NCBI GenBank assembly: GCA_017481065.1
Contig: JAFUPT010000148.1
Location: 1 to 25,505 of the forward strand
Length of the DNA: 25,505 nucleotides
Origin: Clostridia bacterium
GTDB lineage: Bacteria; Bacillota_A; Clostridia; Christensenellales; Aristaeellaceae
Reading direction: 5' to 3'
The notes under the pieces are model-generated. The model was given only the letters and a program-made list of their open reading frames with translations, was not told the DNA's origin and searched no databases. Both the position numbers and the translations under genes were made by a program. Positions 1 through 6,377 of the stretch are shown here, one piece after another. Numbering within the stretch: position 1 is the stretch's first letter; every line of letters begins with the position of its first letter.

Positions 1-756
1 ATCATCGCAGTAACGAACCAGAAGGGCGGCGTGGGCAAAACCACCACGGCCATCAATCTCTCGGCATGCCTGGCGGCGAAGAAAAAGAAAGTGCTGCTGG
101 TGGATATCGATCCCCAGGGCAACGCCACCAGCGGCCTCGGCATTGGCAGCAAAAACAAGCACACCGTTTATGATGTGCTCATTGGCGATGCCCGGGCCCG
201 GGAAGCGGCTGTGGCCACCGGCCACGGTTCCCTCGATCTCATGCCCACGGCCATTGAGCTGGCCGGCGCAGAGATCGAACTGGTGGGCATCGAAAACCGC
301 GAGCAGCTGCTGAAAAATGCGCTGGCTGATATCCGGGATGATTATGATTATATCCTCATCGATTGCCCGCCGAGCCTGAGCCTGCTGACCATCAATGCCC
401 TCACTGCGGCGGACAGCGTGCTGATCCCGATCCAGTGCGAATATTACGCGCTGGAGGGCCTCGGCCAGCTGATGAACACCACCAAGCTGATGCGCAAGAA
501 GCTCAATCCCCAGCTTGAAATCGAGGGCATCGTGCTCACCATGTTCGATTCCCGCACGAACCTTTGCGCGCAGGTGGTGGACGAGGTGCGCAGGCATTTC
601 CCCCGGGACCTGTTTGAAACGATGATTCCCCGCAACGTGCGGCTGAGCGAGGCGCCGAGCTACGGCCTGCCCATTCACCTGTACGACGGGCGCTGCTCCG
701 GTGCGAAGGCATATGATGCGCTGGCGGCGGAACTGATGGAGAGGAGAGGTGAGTGA
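1..756 (+). CDS. parA: ParA/Soj chromosome-partitioning ATPase (5' end cut by window)
   Basis: Deviant Walker-A ATPase that works with ParB at parS sites in chromosome segregation and, in Firmicutes, in control of replication initiation. The frame is open from base 1 and begins IIAVTNQKGGVGKTTT, so only about three or four N-terminal codons are missing; the GTG at base 31 lies inside the P-loop and cannot be the start. Visible motifs are the KGGVGKTT P-loop with its signature lysine, the switch-I type DIDPQGNAT, the Walker B-like DCPPSL, and the C-terminal IPRNVRLSEAPSYGLPI block typical of the chromosomal Soj subfamily. About 251 residues are present, which fits the family's usual length near 255. 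It ends in TGA and is followed within a few bases by parB, so the two are almost certainly co-translated. Identity is very secure. Confidence 0.96.
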   Translation: MIAVTNQKGGVGKTTTAINLSACLAAKKKKVLLVDIDPQGNATSGLGIGSKNKHTVYDVLIGDARAREAAVATGHGSLDLMPTAIELAGAEIELVGIENREQLLKNALADIRDDYDYILIDCPPSLSLLTINALTAADSVLIPIQCEYYALEGLGQLMNTTKLMRKKLNPQLEIEGIVLTMFDSRTNLCAQVVDEVRRHFPRDLFETMIPRNVRLSEAPSYGLPIHLYDGRCSGAKAYDALAAELMERRGE

Positions 757-757
757 G

Positions 758-1645
758 ATGGCGGTAAAGAAGGTGCAGCGCGGTTTGGGCCGCGGCCTGG
801 GCGCGCTCCTGGGCGATGACGTTATCCAGCAGGCGGCTGCGGAGGAAAAATCCCCGAAGGCGGAGCAGGACGCCGTGCGCATGCTGCCCATCCGCATGAT
901 CGATCCCAACAAGGACCAGCCCCGGCGCAGCTTCGATGAGGAGGCGCTGAAGGAACTGGCGGCTTCCATCGAGGCCGTGGGCGTGATCCAGCCCATCATC
1001 GTGGCGGAGACCGGCGAGCGCTACCGCATCATCGCGGGCGAGCGCCGCTACCGGGCTTCGCGCTTGGCAAATCTGGATGAAATTCCCGCCATCGTGCGCA
1101 ACTGGGACCAGCAGCGCCAGCTGGAGGCCGCGCTGATTGAAAACCTGCAGCGCGACGACCTGAACCCCATCGAGGAGGCCCAGGGCGTGAAGCGGCTGAT
1201 GGAGGAGAGCGGCCTCACCCAGGAAAAGGCGGCCGAGCGCTTGGGCAAGAGCCGCCCGGCGCTGGCAAACCTGCTGCGCCTGCTCAGCCTCGAGGCGAGC
1301 GTGCAGCAGATGCTCATTGACGGCCGGCTCTCCGCCGGGCATGCCCGCGCGCTGGTCACTGTGGATAAGAAGCGGCAGGTGCAGCTGGCCAACCTCTGCG
1401 CGGAGCAGGGCTGGTCCGTGCGCCAGCTGGAACGCATCTGCGCCCAGCCGGTGCAGGAGGAAAAAAAGCCCGCCAAGGTGCGCGACCAGCAGTTCAAGGC
1501 GCTGGAAGGCATGGCAAGGGAGCTCTTCGGCACCCGGGCAAAGCTGGACGGCACCCATGAAAGCGGCAAGCTGACCCTCTACTATTACAATGCCGATGAC
1601 CTGCAGCGCATCTGGGAAGTGCTGGAAGCGGCGCAAAACAACTGA
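758..1645 (+). CDS. parB: ParB/Spo0J partition protein (CTPase clamp)
   Basis: Centromere-binding CTPase that loads at parS, spreads as a clamp and recruits SMC; partner of the upstream ATPase. The 295-residue protein has the N-terminal GLGRGLGALLG ParA-stimulating motif (residues 9-19), the CTP-binding GERRYRA motif (94-100), ENLQRDDLNP (128-137), a helix-turn-helix around 153-178, and a C-terminal dimerisation segment rich in aromatic residues. I chose ATG 758, one base after the parA TGA, because the purine-rich AGGAGAGGTGAG lies just upstream. An in-frame GTG at 749 would add three residues and overlap parA. The middle and C-terminal parts match Spo0J rather than Noc, though this is by eye. 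No clear parS palindrome was noticed in the window. Confidence 0.94.
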   Translation: MAVKKVQRGLGRGLGALLGDDVIQQAAAEEKSPKAEQDAVRMLPIRMIDPNKDQPRRSFDEEALKELAASIEAVGVIQPIIVAETGERYRIIAGERRYRASRLANLDEIPAIVRNWDQQRQLEAALIENLQRDDLNPIEEAQGVKRLMEESGLTQEKAAERLGKSRPALANLLRLLSLEASVQQMLIDGRLSAGHARALVTVDKKRQVQLANLCAEQGWSVRQLERICAQPVQEEKKPAKVRDQQFKALEGMARELFGTRAKLDGTHESGKLTLYYYNADDLQRIWEVLEAAQNN

Positions 1646-1647
1646 TC

Positions 1648-2223
1648 GTGATTGTTCTTGGCATATTGGCGCTCGCCTGCCTCGCGCTCTTTGCCGCAGT
1701 TTGGCTCTGCGCGAAGCTGCGCCGGGGGGACAGGAACTGCGCCTGCATCATCGTGCTGGGCGCGAAGGTGCATCCGGATGGCCGGCTGAGCCGTTCCCTG
1801 GAATACCGCTGCGAGGCGGCGGTTTCTGCCTGGAAACAGGGAATCGCGCCGGTGATCATCGCCTGCGGCGGAAAAACCGGGGAAGCGCCCTGTACGGAAG
1901 CCGAAACCATGGCGGAATATATGATCCGCCTTGGCGCGCCTGCGGATGCCGTGGTCCTGGAGGATAAGTCTCGGAATACGGTGGAAAACCTGAAAAATGC
2001 GAAGGCCATTATGGATGAAATGGGCCTTGCCGACGCCGCCATCGTTACCAGCGATTATCATGTGCAGCGCGCGATCTGGATTGCGCGGAAGTTTGCCATC
2101 CGCGCCTGCGGTGTCCCCGCGAAATCCCCGGAAAAGGCAAAATACCGCCTGAAAGCCCTCCTGCGGGAGTGCGTGAGCTGGGTGGTTTTCTGGTATTACG
2201 AGCTGAAGCTGGGGGGACGCTGA
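1648..2223 (+). CDS. YdcF/DUF218 family membrane-anchored protein
   Basis: 191-residue protein with an N-terminal hydrophobic anchor (about residues 1-20) followed by a DUF218 domain. The domain shows the typical order of VLGAKV near residue 33, a basic-acidic helix with RCEAA, IACGGKT, EAETMAEYM, LEDKSRNTVENL and VTSDYHVQRA. DUF218 proteins are linked to cell-envelope functions (E. coli SanA and YdcF, ElyC), but the biochemical role is mostly unknown, so none is assigned here. The GTG start is two bases after the parB stop and has no good Shine-Dalgarno, so translation is probably coupled to parB; the exact start is the least certain part. The gene ends at TGA, eight bases before the first hairpin of the array at 2231. 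Confidence 0.85.
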   Translation: MIVLGILALACLALFAAVWLCAKLRRGDRNCACIIVLGAKVHPDGRLSRSLEYRCEAAVSAWKQGIAPVIIACGGKTGEAPCTEAETMAEYMIRLGAPADAVVLEDKSRNTVENLKNAKAIMDEMGLADAAIVTSDYHVQRAIWIARKFAIRACGVPAKSPEKAKYRLKALLRECVSWVVFWYYELKLGGR

Positions 2224-2230
2224 GTACCTG

Positions 2231-2279
2231 TTGGGGACGCTGTCCCCAAACCCCTGCAAGGGGAAATGATTTCCCCTTG
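2231..2279 (+). repeat. Hairpin array A, + strand half (two modules)
   Basis: Two perfect stem-loops lie just after the ydcF stop. The first is TTGGGGAC (2231-2238), loop gct, GTCCCCAA (2242-2249). Its end overlaps the linker AAACCCCTG (2248-2256). The second has 11-bp arms CAAGGGGAAAT (2257-2267) and its complement (2269-2279) around one central base. A U-tailed terminator follows at 2292. Same family as the arrays at 2351, 9491, 9779, 14385 and 14543. Confidence 0.85.
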
Positions 2280-2291
2280 ACCCCTCTGCAT

Positions 2292-2325
2292 AAAAAATCG
2301 ATCCCGCTCCGGGATCGATTTTTTT
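2292..2325. terminator. Bidirectional rho-independent terminator between ydcF and the VOC gene
   Basis: Stem TCGATCCCG (2298-2306), loop ctc, CGGGATCGA (2310-2318), flanked by an A-run on the left and a T-run on the right. It can therefore stop the + strand parAB-ydcF transcript and the - strand PTE-VOC transcript. The core stem ATCCCG-ctc-CGGGAT is shared with the terminator at 14501-14531. Confidence 0.9.
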
Positions 2326-2350
2326 GAATGATTTTCATTACAGGAGATTC

Positions 2351-2428
2351 TTAAGGGCATCATGCCCTTGAGCAGGAGTCCAGAGGACAGAGCCCTCTGG
2401 CAGGGGTTTCAGGGGACAGCGTCCCCTG
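2351..2428 (-). repeat. Hairpin array A, - strand half (three modules)
   Basis: Three stem-loops in the 3' region of the VOC gene, in the opposite orientation to those at 2231. On the + strand they are TTAAGGGCA/TGCCCTTGA with one G-U pair (2351-2371), CCAGAGG/CCTCTGG (2380-2400), and CAGGGGAC-agc-GTCCCCTG (2410-2428). The joint CAGGGGTTT (2401-2409) is the reverse complement of the linker at 2248. Read along the VOC transcript, the order is stop codon, hairpin, AAACCCCTG, hairpin, CTCCTGC, hairpin, terminator. Confidence 0.85.
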
Positions 2429-2440
2429 ATCGTCCCCCGC

Positions 2441-2827
2441 TCACAGAATCTGGTTGAATTCCACCTTTTCACGATTGGGACCGATGATGGTGAAGAAGCG
2501 CACGCCCTTTTCGAAGAAGGGCAGGAAATTGATTTCAGTATCCTCGGTCTCGTAGCCGCAGGCCTGGGCGTCGCGCCAGGCAGCCTCTACGTCGTTCACG
2601 TTGAGTGCGACGTGGTCGATGGCGCCGTTCAGCTTGGCGGCGGCGTCTGCGTAGTAGGTTTCGATCACGAGGGAACCCAGCTGCAGGAAATAAACGGTGT
2701 CATTGTTCCAGATGGTTTCGAAGCCGAGGCCGTGGTAGAAATCCACGGTGGTCTTGAGATCCTCGGTGGGGATGCCGAGATGCTGGATACCGGTGGTGTT
2801 TGCCTTGAAGTTCTGCGCGAGATTCAT
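2441..2827 (-). CDS. VOC (glyoxalase/bleomycin-resistance) family protein
   Basis: 128-residue protein of the vicinal oxygen chelate fold, with two beta-alpha-beta-beta-beta repeats. Likely metal ligands, in family positions, are His16 (QHLGIP), Glu56 (VIETYY), His72 (DHVALNV) and Glu123 (KVEFNQ). This complete set suggests a working metalloenzyme such as a lyase, isomerase or dioxygenase, but the substrate cannot be told from sequence. AGGAGG sits eight bases upstream of ATG 2827. It is the second gene of a two-gene unit; the hydrolase gene ends 24 bases upstream, so the pair may act on the same compound (inference). Confidence 0.88.
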   Translation of the reverse strand: MNLAQNFKANTTGIQHLGIPTEDLKTTVDFYHGLGFETIWNNDTVYFLQLGSLVIETYYADAAAKLNGAIDHVALNVNDVEAAWRDAQACGYETEDTEINFLPFFEKGVRFFTIIGPNREKVEFNQIL

Positions 2828-2851
2828 ATGTATTTCCTCCTGTTTCCGGCG

Positions 2852-3772
2852 TTACGCGAAGGCGCGCCGGGGATTTTCCACGGTAATGGTGCGGATTTCC
2901 TCCTCGCTGAAGCCGGCCTCGCGGAGGGCGGGGAGGAAGCTGGTGAAGATGTAATCCAGGCCGATCTCGCCGCCGTAGCTGGCGAGGCGCTGGTTGGTGG
3001 TATCCAGGGAGATCAGCAGCTGCTCCAGGTGGCCGCCCTCGATCATGTGGCGCATGAGCCGGATCTCGGAGGGATCATCGTGGTATTTGAAGCGGCCGAT
3101 GGTATCGTATTCCAGCATGCAGCCGGTGGCGGCGATGGCGTCGTGGGGGCCGAAATCATCCGCCTGCCTGTCGATATGGCAGATCAGGATGCGGTTGAGC
3201 GGCATCCCGGCAGCCACGCAGAGCTCCACGGCCTCTACGCCGCCCACGCCCTTTTCGGTGTGGATCACGATGGGCACGCCGGCGCCGGCTGCGGCGCGGG
3301 CAGCTGCGGCGAGCTTCACACGGGCGCGCGCATCCAGGCCTTCCTTGCCGAGGGCGGCCTTCACCGCGCTGGGCTTCACTTTCCGGCATTCGATGCAGCC
3401 GTTTTCCAGCTCATCGGCGAAGCGGGCGAAGAGCTGCTCCTCATCCTCGGAATGAATCCAATGGCCTTCGGGATAAAAGTGGGGGAGGTGGAAGCCGGTG
3501 ACGGTGACGATCTTCGCGCCGCTGGCCTCGGAAATCTTTTTCAGCATGGCGGCGTTGCGGCCTGCGTCCACGGGCTGCGCATCGAGGAAGCCGCCGCCGC
3601 CCATTTCCACATAATGCTTTGCTTCCGCAGCGGATTTTTCCAAATCATCCGCCAGCAGGGCGGGGAAGAGATCGGTGCCGGGGCCCGGGGAGACGAAGAG
3701 ATGTTCGTGCATCTGGAAGTGGCCGAGTTCCTCCGGGCAGAAGGGGCCGTTTGCGCCCTGGATCTGTTTCAT
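2852..3772 (-). CDS. Phosphotriesterase-family metal-dependent hydrolase
   Basis: 306-residue amidohydrolase-superfamily barrel of the PTE/YhfV/lactonase group. Candidate binuclear metal ligands are His22 and His24 in MHEHLF, carboxylated Lys138 in VKAALG, His171 in VIHTEKG, His199 in ICHIDR and Asp257 in LISLDTT, so the active site looks complete. Members of this group include lactonases and proteins of unknown function; true organophosphate activity should not be assumed. A GGGAGG ribosome site precedes ATG 3772, and a consensus promoter on the same strand lies at 3813-3840. It leads a two-gene unit with the VOC protein and is divergent from the sugar-phosphate isomerase, suggesting a carbohydrate or lactone context (inference). 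Confidence 0.88.
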   Translation of the reverse strand: MKQIQGANGPFCPEELGHFQMHEHLFVSPGPGTDLFPALLADDLEKSAAEAKHYVEMGGGGFLDAQPVDAGRNAAMLKKISEASGAKIVTVTGFHLPHFYPEGHWIHSEDEEQLFARFADELENGCIECRKVKPSAVKAALGKEGLDARARVKLAAAARAAAGAGVPIVIHTEKGVGGVEAVELCVAAGMPLNRILICHIDRQADDFGPHDAIAATGCMLEYDTIGRFKYHDDPSEIRLMRHMIEGGHLEQLLISLDTTNQRLASYGGEIGLDYIFTSFLPALREAGFSEEEIRTITVENPRRAFA

Positions 3773-3796
3773 AGTTTCGTCCTCCCTATTGGTTCA

Positions 3797-3808
3797 ATGT
3801 TATAACAT
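3797..3808. promoter_or_regulatory. 12-bp palindrome near the hydrolase start site
   Basis: ATGTTATAACAT is a perfect palindrome just downstream of the - strand -10 box, at about the transcription start of the PTE-VOC unit. The position fits a repressor operator. No regulator gene is adjacent and I do not recognise the site. Confidence 0.4.
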
Positions 3809-3812
3809 AGTC

Positions 3813-3840
3813 ATTATAGCATATTTGCGCTTTTTTTCAA
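3813..3840 (-). promoter_or_regulatory. Sigma-A promoter of the PTE-VOC unit
   Basis: On the - strand, TTGAAA (3840-3835) and TATAAT (3818-3813) are separated by 16 bases. Transcription would start near 3806, giving a leader of about 35 bases before ATG 3772. Confidence 0.8.
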
Positions 3841-3889
3841 GGCCGAAAGCATGGATTGGCCAAAGATAAGGGATTTTTTTCGGCGGTAG

Positions 3890-3918
3890 TTGACAAAATG
3901 ATGGATACAGGCTATACT
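3890..3918 (+). promoter_or_regulatory. Strong sigma-A promoter of the isomerase gene
   Basis: TTGACA (3890-3895) and TATACT (3913-3918) are separated by exactly 17 bases, close to a perfect consensus. The start site should fall near 3925, inside the inverted repeat at 3925-3940. Confidence 0.88.
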
Positions 3919-3924
3919 GTAATT

Positions 3925-3970
3925 GTCATTACATAATGACGTAATGGTATTGTACATATTGCTCAATATG
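3925..3970 (+). promoter_or_regulatory. Two tandem 7-2-7 inverted repeats in the isomerase leader
   Basis: GTCATTA-ca-TAATGAC (3925-3940) and CATATTG-ct-CAATATG (3955-3970) are both perfect, both 16 bp, with centres 30 bp apart (about three helical turns). They sit just downstream of the -10 box and could be repressor operators. The short two-base spacers make RNA hairpins less likely than protein sites. Confidence 0.55.
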
Positions 3971-4003
3971 AGCGGCTGACCATAGGAACAGGAGGACAAG
4001 CAT

Positions 4004-4603
4004 ATGCACTTCAACCCCAGTGATATCAAGTTCGATTTCGAAAAGGGCTTCACCATGGCCTTCGACCTCAAGACCGGCATGAGCTCCGACCTGGATACCG
4101 GCAAGCGCTACCTGTCCGAAATGAAGGGCATGTTCGCTGATTCCGAAGCCGAGGCAAAGATGATCGCAGAAGGCAACCCCATGGTTTATGAATTCCATGG
4201 CATGCCCGTTCCGGAGCATGAGGGCGACCTGGCCTTCGGCTGCTCCATCTGCTATCCCGGCAAGGTGGGCGATGAATATTTCATGACCAAGGGCCACTTC
4301 CACACCATCCTGGAAACCGGCGAAGTTTACTACTGCCTCAGCGGCCATGGCTACATGCTGCTGGAAAACCCCGAAGGCGACTGGCGCGCACTTGAGCTGG
4401 AAGCCGGCAAGGCCGTATACGTTCCCAAGCGCTACGCCCACCGCTCCATCAACGTTTCCGATACCGAGCCCCTCGTAACCTTCTTCGTATTCCGCGCTGA
4501 CGCCGGCCACAACTACGGCACCATCGAGGAGAAGGGCTATCGCAAGCTGCTCGTGGAGCGCGATGGCAAGCCGACCATTATCGACAATCCCAAGTGGAAG
4601 TAA
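4004..4603 (+). CDS. Cupin-type glucose-6-phosphate isomerase
   Basis: 199-residue single-domain cupin that matches the metal-dependent phosphoglucose isomerase family first known from archaea (PF06560 type), which interconverts glucose 6-phosphate and fructose 6-phosphate. The metal and catalytic set is clear: His98 and His100 in TKGHFH, Glu107 in TGEVYY and His136 in YAHRSIN, spaced as in the Pyrococcus enzyme. The GHGYMLLENPEG and AVYVPKRYAHR blocks are also typical. AGGAGG (3990-3995) lies eight bases before ATG 4004. It is transcribed alone from the promoter at 3890 to the terminator at 4635. Codon choice (many GAA, GTT, TTC, CGC) suggests high expression. Specificity within the family, for instance for mannose 6-phosphate, cannot be settled here. 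Confidence 0.92.
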   Translation: MHFNPSDIKFDFEKGFTMAFDLKTGMSSDLDTGKRYLSEMKGMFADSEAEAKMIAEGNPMVYEFHGMPVPEHEGDLAFGCSICYPGKVGDEYFMTKGHFHTILETGEVYYCLSGHGYMLLENPEGDWRALELEAGKAVYVPKRYAHRSINVSDTEPLVTFFVFRADAGHNYGTIEEKGYRKLLVERDGKPTIIDNPKWK

Positions 4604-4634
4604 TTCCAGACAGCGCAAAACCTCGCGAACAACG

Positions 4635-4674
4635 AAATCCCAACTGATTTTGACAATCGGTTGGGATTTTGTTT
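4635..4674 (+). terminator. Rho-independent terminator of the isomerase gene
   Basis: A 15-bp stem with one G-U pair: AAATCCCAACTGATT (4635-4649), loop ttgac, and its partner (4655-4669), followed by a T-rich tail. Confidence 0.9.
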
Positions 4675-4689
4675 TACTGCGTCATCAGC

Positions 4690-4740
4690 GGCTGCAAATG
4701 GCGGTCACTTACGTCTGTGTAAGCTCCCTTATTTGCAGCC
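4690..4740. other. Two-tier stem-loop spanning the start of repeat copy 1
   Basis: Outer arms GGCTGCAAAT (4690-4699) and ATTTGCAGCC (4731-4740) enclose an inner stem CTTAC (4708-4712), loop gtctgt, GTAAG (4719-4723). The inner stem and right outer arm recur in the second repeat copy, but the left outer arm does not. May be an RNA structure; no known RNA family is recognised. Confidence 0.5.
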
Positions 4741-4814
4741 TTGATTCCTTGTCTCGCAAGGTTTATCGCCGTCTGGCCGCCGCCCGGATATGCCTAACAC
4801 AGCTTATCAACGCC
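4703..4814. repeat. 112-bp direct repeat, copy 1
   Basis: This copy and 4956-5067 agree at 110 of 112 positions, with an exact offset of 253 bp. Weaker similarity continues for about 19 bp past the end (to 4833 and 5086). It contains a small hairpin CCTTG...CAAGG (4739-4761). No convincing reading frame, transposase or CRISPR-like spacing was seen. The 620-bp stretch between the isomerase stop and 5224 holds only this repeat pair, short hairpins such as GAGCTT/AAGCTC at 4831-4846, and the terminator and promoter listed separately. Confidence 0.9.
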
Positions 4815-4955
4815 AAAAAGCCACCGCGCGGAGCTTTTGTAAGCTCATGAATTTGTAAGCTCTTTTTCCCCGTCTTTCAGGCCTTCTTGCCAGTCTGGCC
4901 GTCAAACGGGAATACTCGCGCAGCTTCTCGCCGTCTAAAAGCCGCCGATTGGCTG

Positions 4956-5067
4956 GGTCACTTACGTCTGTGTAAGCTCCCTTATTTGCAGCCTTGATTC
5001 CTTGTCTCGCAAGGTTTATCGCCGTCTGGCCGCCACCCGGATATGCCTAACACGGCTTATCAACGCC
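4956..5067. repeat. 112-bp direct repeat, copy 2
   Basis: Second copy of the 4703-4814 unit, differing by an A for G in the GCC(G/A)CCCGG segment and a G for A in CAC(A/G)GC. A partial echo of the unit's end (CCGTCTAAAAGCCGCCG, 4931-4947) precedes it, as though a further decayed unit had been present. Confidence 0.9.
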
Positions 5068-5157
5068 TAAATGCCGCCGGTTGGAGCAGAATTCCATAAA
5101 AAATCCCCGGCAAGGCATATACTGCCCCATAGAAGCATAAATCCTCTGCATATACCC

Positions 5158-5186
5158 TTGATTTATTCATCACTCTGCGATATAAT
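5158..5186 (+). promoter_or_regulatory. Sigma-A promoter of the nucleotidyltransferase gene
   Basis: TTGATT (5158-5163), 17-base spacer, TATAAT (5181-5186). It gives a leader of about 30 bases with an AAAGGA ribosome site (5206-5211). Confidence 0.8.
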
Positions 5187-5223
5187 GTAAAGAGAATATT
5201 ATCTGAAAGGAAGTCATGCAGCA

Positions 5224-6129
5224 ATGAAGGCGACGCTTGTGTTTCTGGCGGCCGGATTTGGGTCGCGCTTCGTCGGCGGCGTAAAGCAGCTCGAGCCCAT
5301 CGGGCCGAATGGCGAAGTGCTGATGGATTACGCGGTGCATGATGCGCTGCGGGCCGGCTTCAATCGAGTGGTATTCATTATCCGAAAGGATCTGGAGCAA
5401 GTCTTCCGCGCAGGCGTGGGCGGGCGCGTGGAGAAGAAATGCGATGTGGAATATGTTTTCCAGGATATAAATGATCTGCCCGCCGGCTTTTCCGTGCCGG
5501 AGGGTAGAACAAAGCCCTGGGGCACGGGGCAGGCGGTGCTGGCCTGCCGGAATGCGGTGCGCGAGCCCTTCTGCGTGCTCAATGCGGATGATTATTATGG
5601 CCCGGAGGCATTTTCGCAGATTTATTCCTGCCTGGATGCGGCGCAGCCGGGCGGTAAGATGCAATGCTGCATGGCGGGCTATGTGCTGGGCAACACCCTG
5701 TCCAGCAGCGGCGCGGTAACCCGCGGGCTCTGCCGGGTGGATGCGCGCGGCGAATTGCTGGCCATCCATGAGCAGCGGGGCATTGTGAAGGAAAATGGCC
5801 GGGTGGGCGTGCGCGACGGCGATATTTTTGAGCCGCTGGACGCGGATATCCCGGTATCGATGAACATATGGGGCATGCCGCCGGAGTTCATCGGCTATCT
5901 GGAGGAGGAATTTCCCAAATTTCTGAGGGAAATCCCCGATGGGGAATTGAAGGCGGAATTCCTGCTTCCCACGGCCGTTGGCCGGATGATCGATGAAGGC
6001 CGGGGCAGCGTGCAGGTGCTCCGGAGCCGCGACCGCTGGTTCGGCATGACCTATGCCGAGGACCGGGCGGAGGCAAAGGAAAAGATTTTTAGCCTGATCC
6101 GGCAGGGCATTTATCCGGAAAAAATATAG
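5224..6129 (+). CDS. Nucleotidyltransferase (sugar-1-phosphate type, NTP_transferase fold)
   Basis: 301-residue protein of the family that transfers a nucleotidyl group to a sugar or other phosphate. The N-terminal nucleotide loop reads AAGFGSRF (residues 9-16) followed by KQLEPIGPNGE, a variant of the usual GGxGTRL...KP signature. The metal-binding Asp lies in VLNADDYYG, and RTKPWGTGQAVL and PVSMNIWG are further conserved blocks. It belongs to a clostridial group usually annotated only as nucleotidyltransferase; the substrate is unknown. Single gene between its own promoter (5158) and terminator (6140). It ends in TAG directly before that terminator, so TAG is used as a genuine stop in this genome. 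Confidence 0.85.
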   Translation: MKATLVFLAAGFGSRFVGGVKQLEPIGPNGEVLMDYAVHDALRAGFNRVVFIIRKDLEQVFRAGVGGRVEKKCDVEYVFQDINDLPAGFSVPEGRTKPWGTGQAVLACRNAVREPFCVLNADDYYGPEAFSQIYSCLDAAQPGGKMQCCMAGYVLGNTLSSSGAVTRGLCRVDARGELLAIHEQRGIVKENGRVGVRDGDIFEPLDADIPVSMNIWGMPPEFIGYLEEEFPKFLREIPDGELKAEFLLPTAVGRMIDEGRGSVQVLRSRDRWFGMTYAEDRAEAKEKIFSLIRQGIYPEKI

Positions 6130-6139
6130 TATACCTGCA

Positions 6140-6178
6140 AAAAAATGACGGATTGCGCAGTGTTTCCGTCATTTTTTG
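6140..6178 (+). terminator. Rho-independent terminator of the nucleotidyltransferase gene
   Basis: AAAAAAATGACGGA (6140-6153) pairs with TCCGTCATTTTTT (6166-6178) across a 12-base loop; the T-run is part of the right arm. Confidence 0.9.
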
Positions 6179-6199
6179 TTGTAACAAGCGAAAATATGC

Positions 6200-6211
6200 A
6201 ATTTCGAAATT
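6200..6211. promoter_or_regulatory. 12-bp palindrome upstream of the TRAP transporter
   Basis: AATTTCGAAATT is perfect and lies about 90 bp upstream of the -35 box in an AT-rich leader. A CGGCTT/AAGCCG pair (6239-6244, 6278-6283) encloses more of this leader. It may be an activator site, but the evidence is only symmetry. Confidence 0.3.
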
Positions 6212-6291
6212 CAAAAAGTGCAAATTTGAGCCCTTTAACGGCTTCATTAACCCAATTTGCAAGTTTTAACATTTAAAAAGCCGAAATCCTA

Positions 6292-6320
6292 TTGCCAGAA
6301 ATGAAAAAGTGATGTATAAT
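6292..6320 (+). promoter_or_regulatory. Sigma-A promoter of the TAXI-TRAP operon
   Basis: TTGCCA (6292-6297), 17-base spacer, TATAAT (6315-6320). The leader to ATG 6378 is about 50 bases. The promoter overlaps an earlier in-frame ATG (6309), which rules that codon out as the start. Confidence 0.85.
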
Positions 6321-6377
6321 GTGTTCATTCGGCGGGGCACACAAGCCTGCCAAAACAGAAATATGGAGGAAAAAACT

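Noticed and set aside
749..751. GTG at 749 as the parB start
   Set aside because: It leaves only two bases after AGGAG and overlaps the parA stop; ATG 758 has proper spacing.
3773..4003. Riboswitch in the isomerase leader
   Set aside because: The leader is about 80 bases with two short palindromes and no known aptamer pattern; operators explain it better.
4563..4850. Open frame of 95 codons across the isomerase end and the first repeat
   Set aside because: It runs through the terminator and repeat, has no ribosome site, and the product looks random.
4690..5086. CRISPR array or transposable element as explanation of the 112-bp repeat
   Set aside because: Only two long copies, no regular spacers, no terminal inverted repeats and no transposase.
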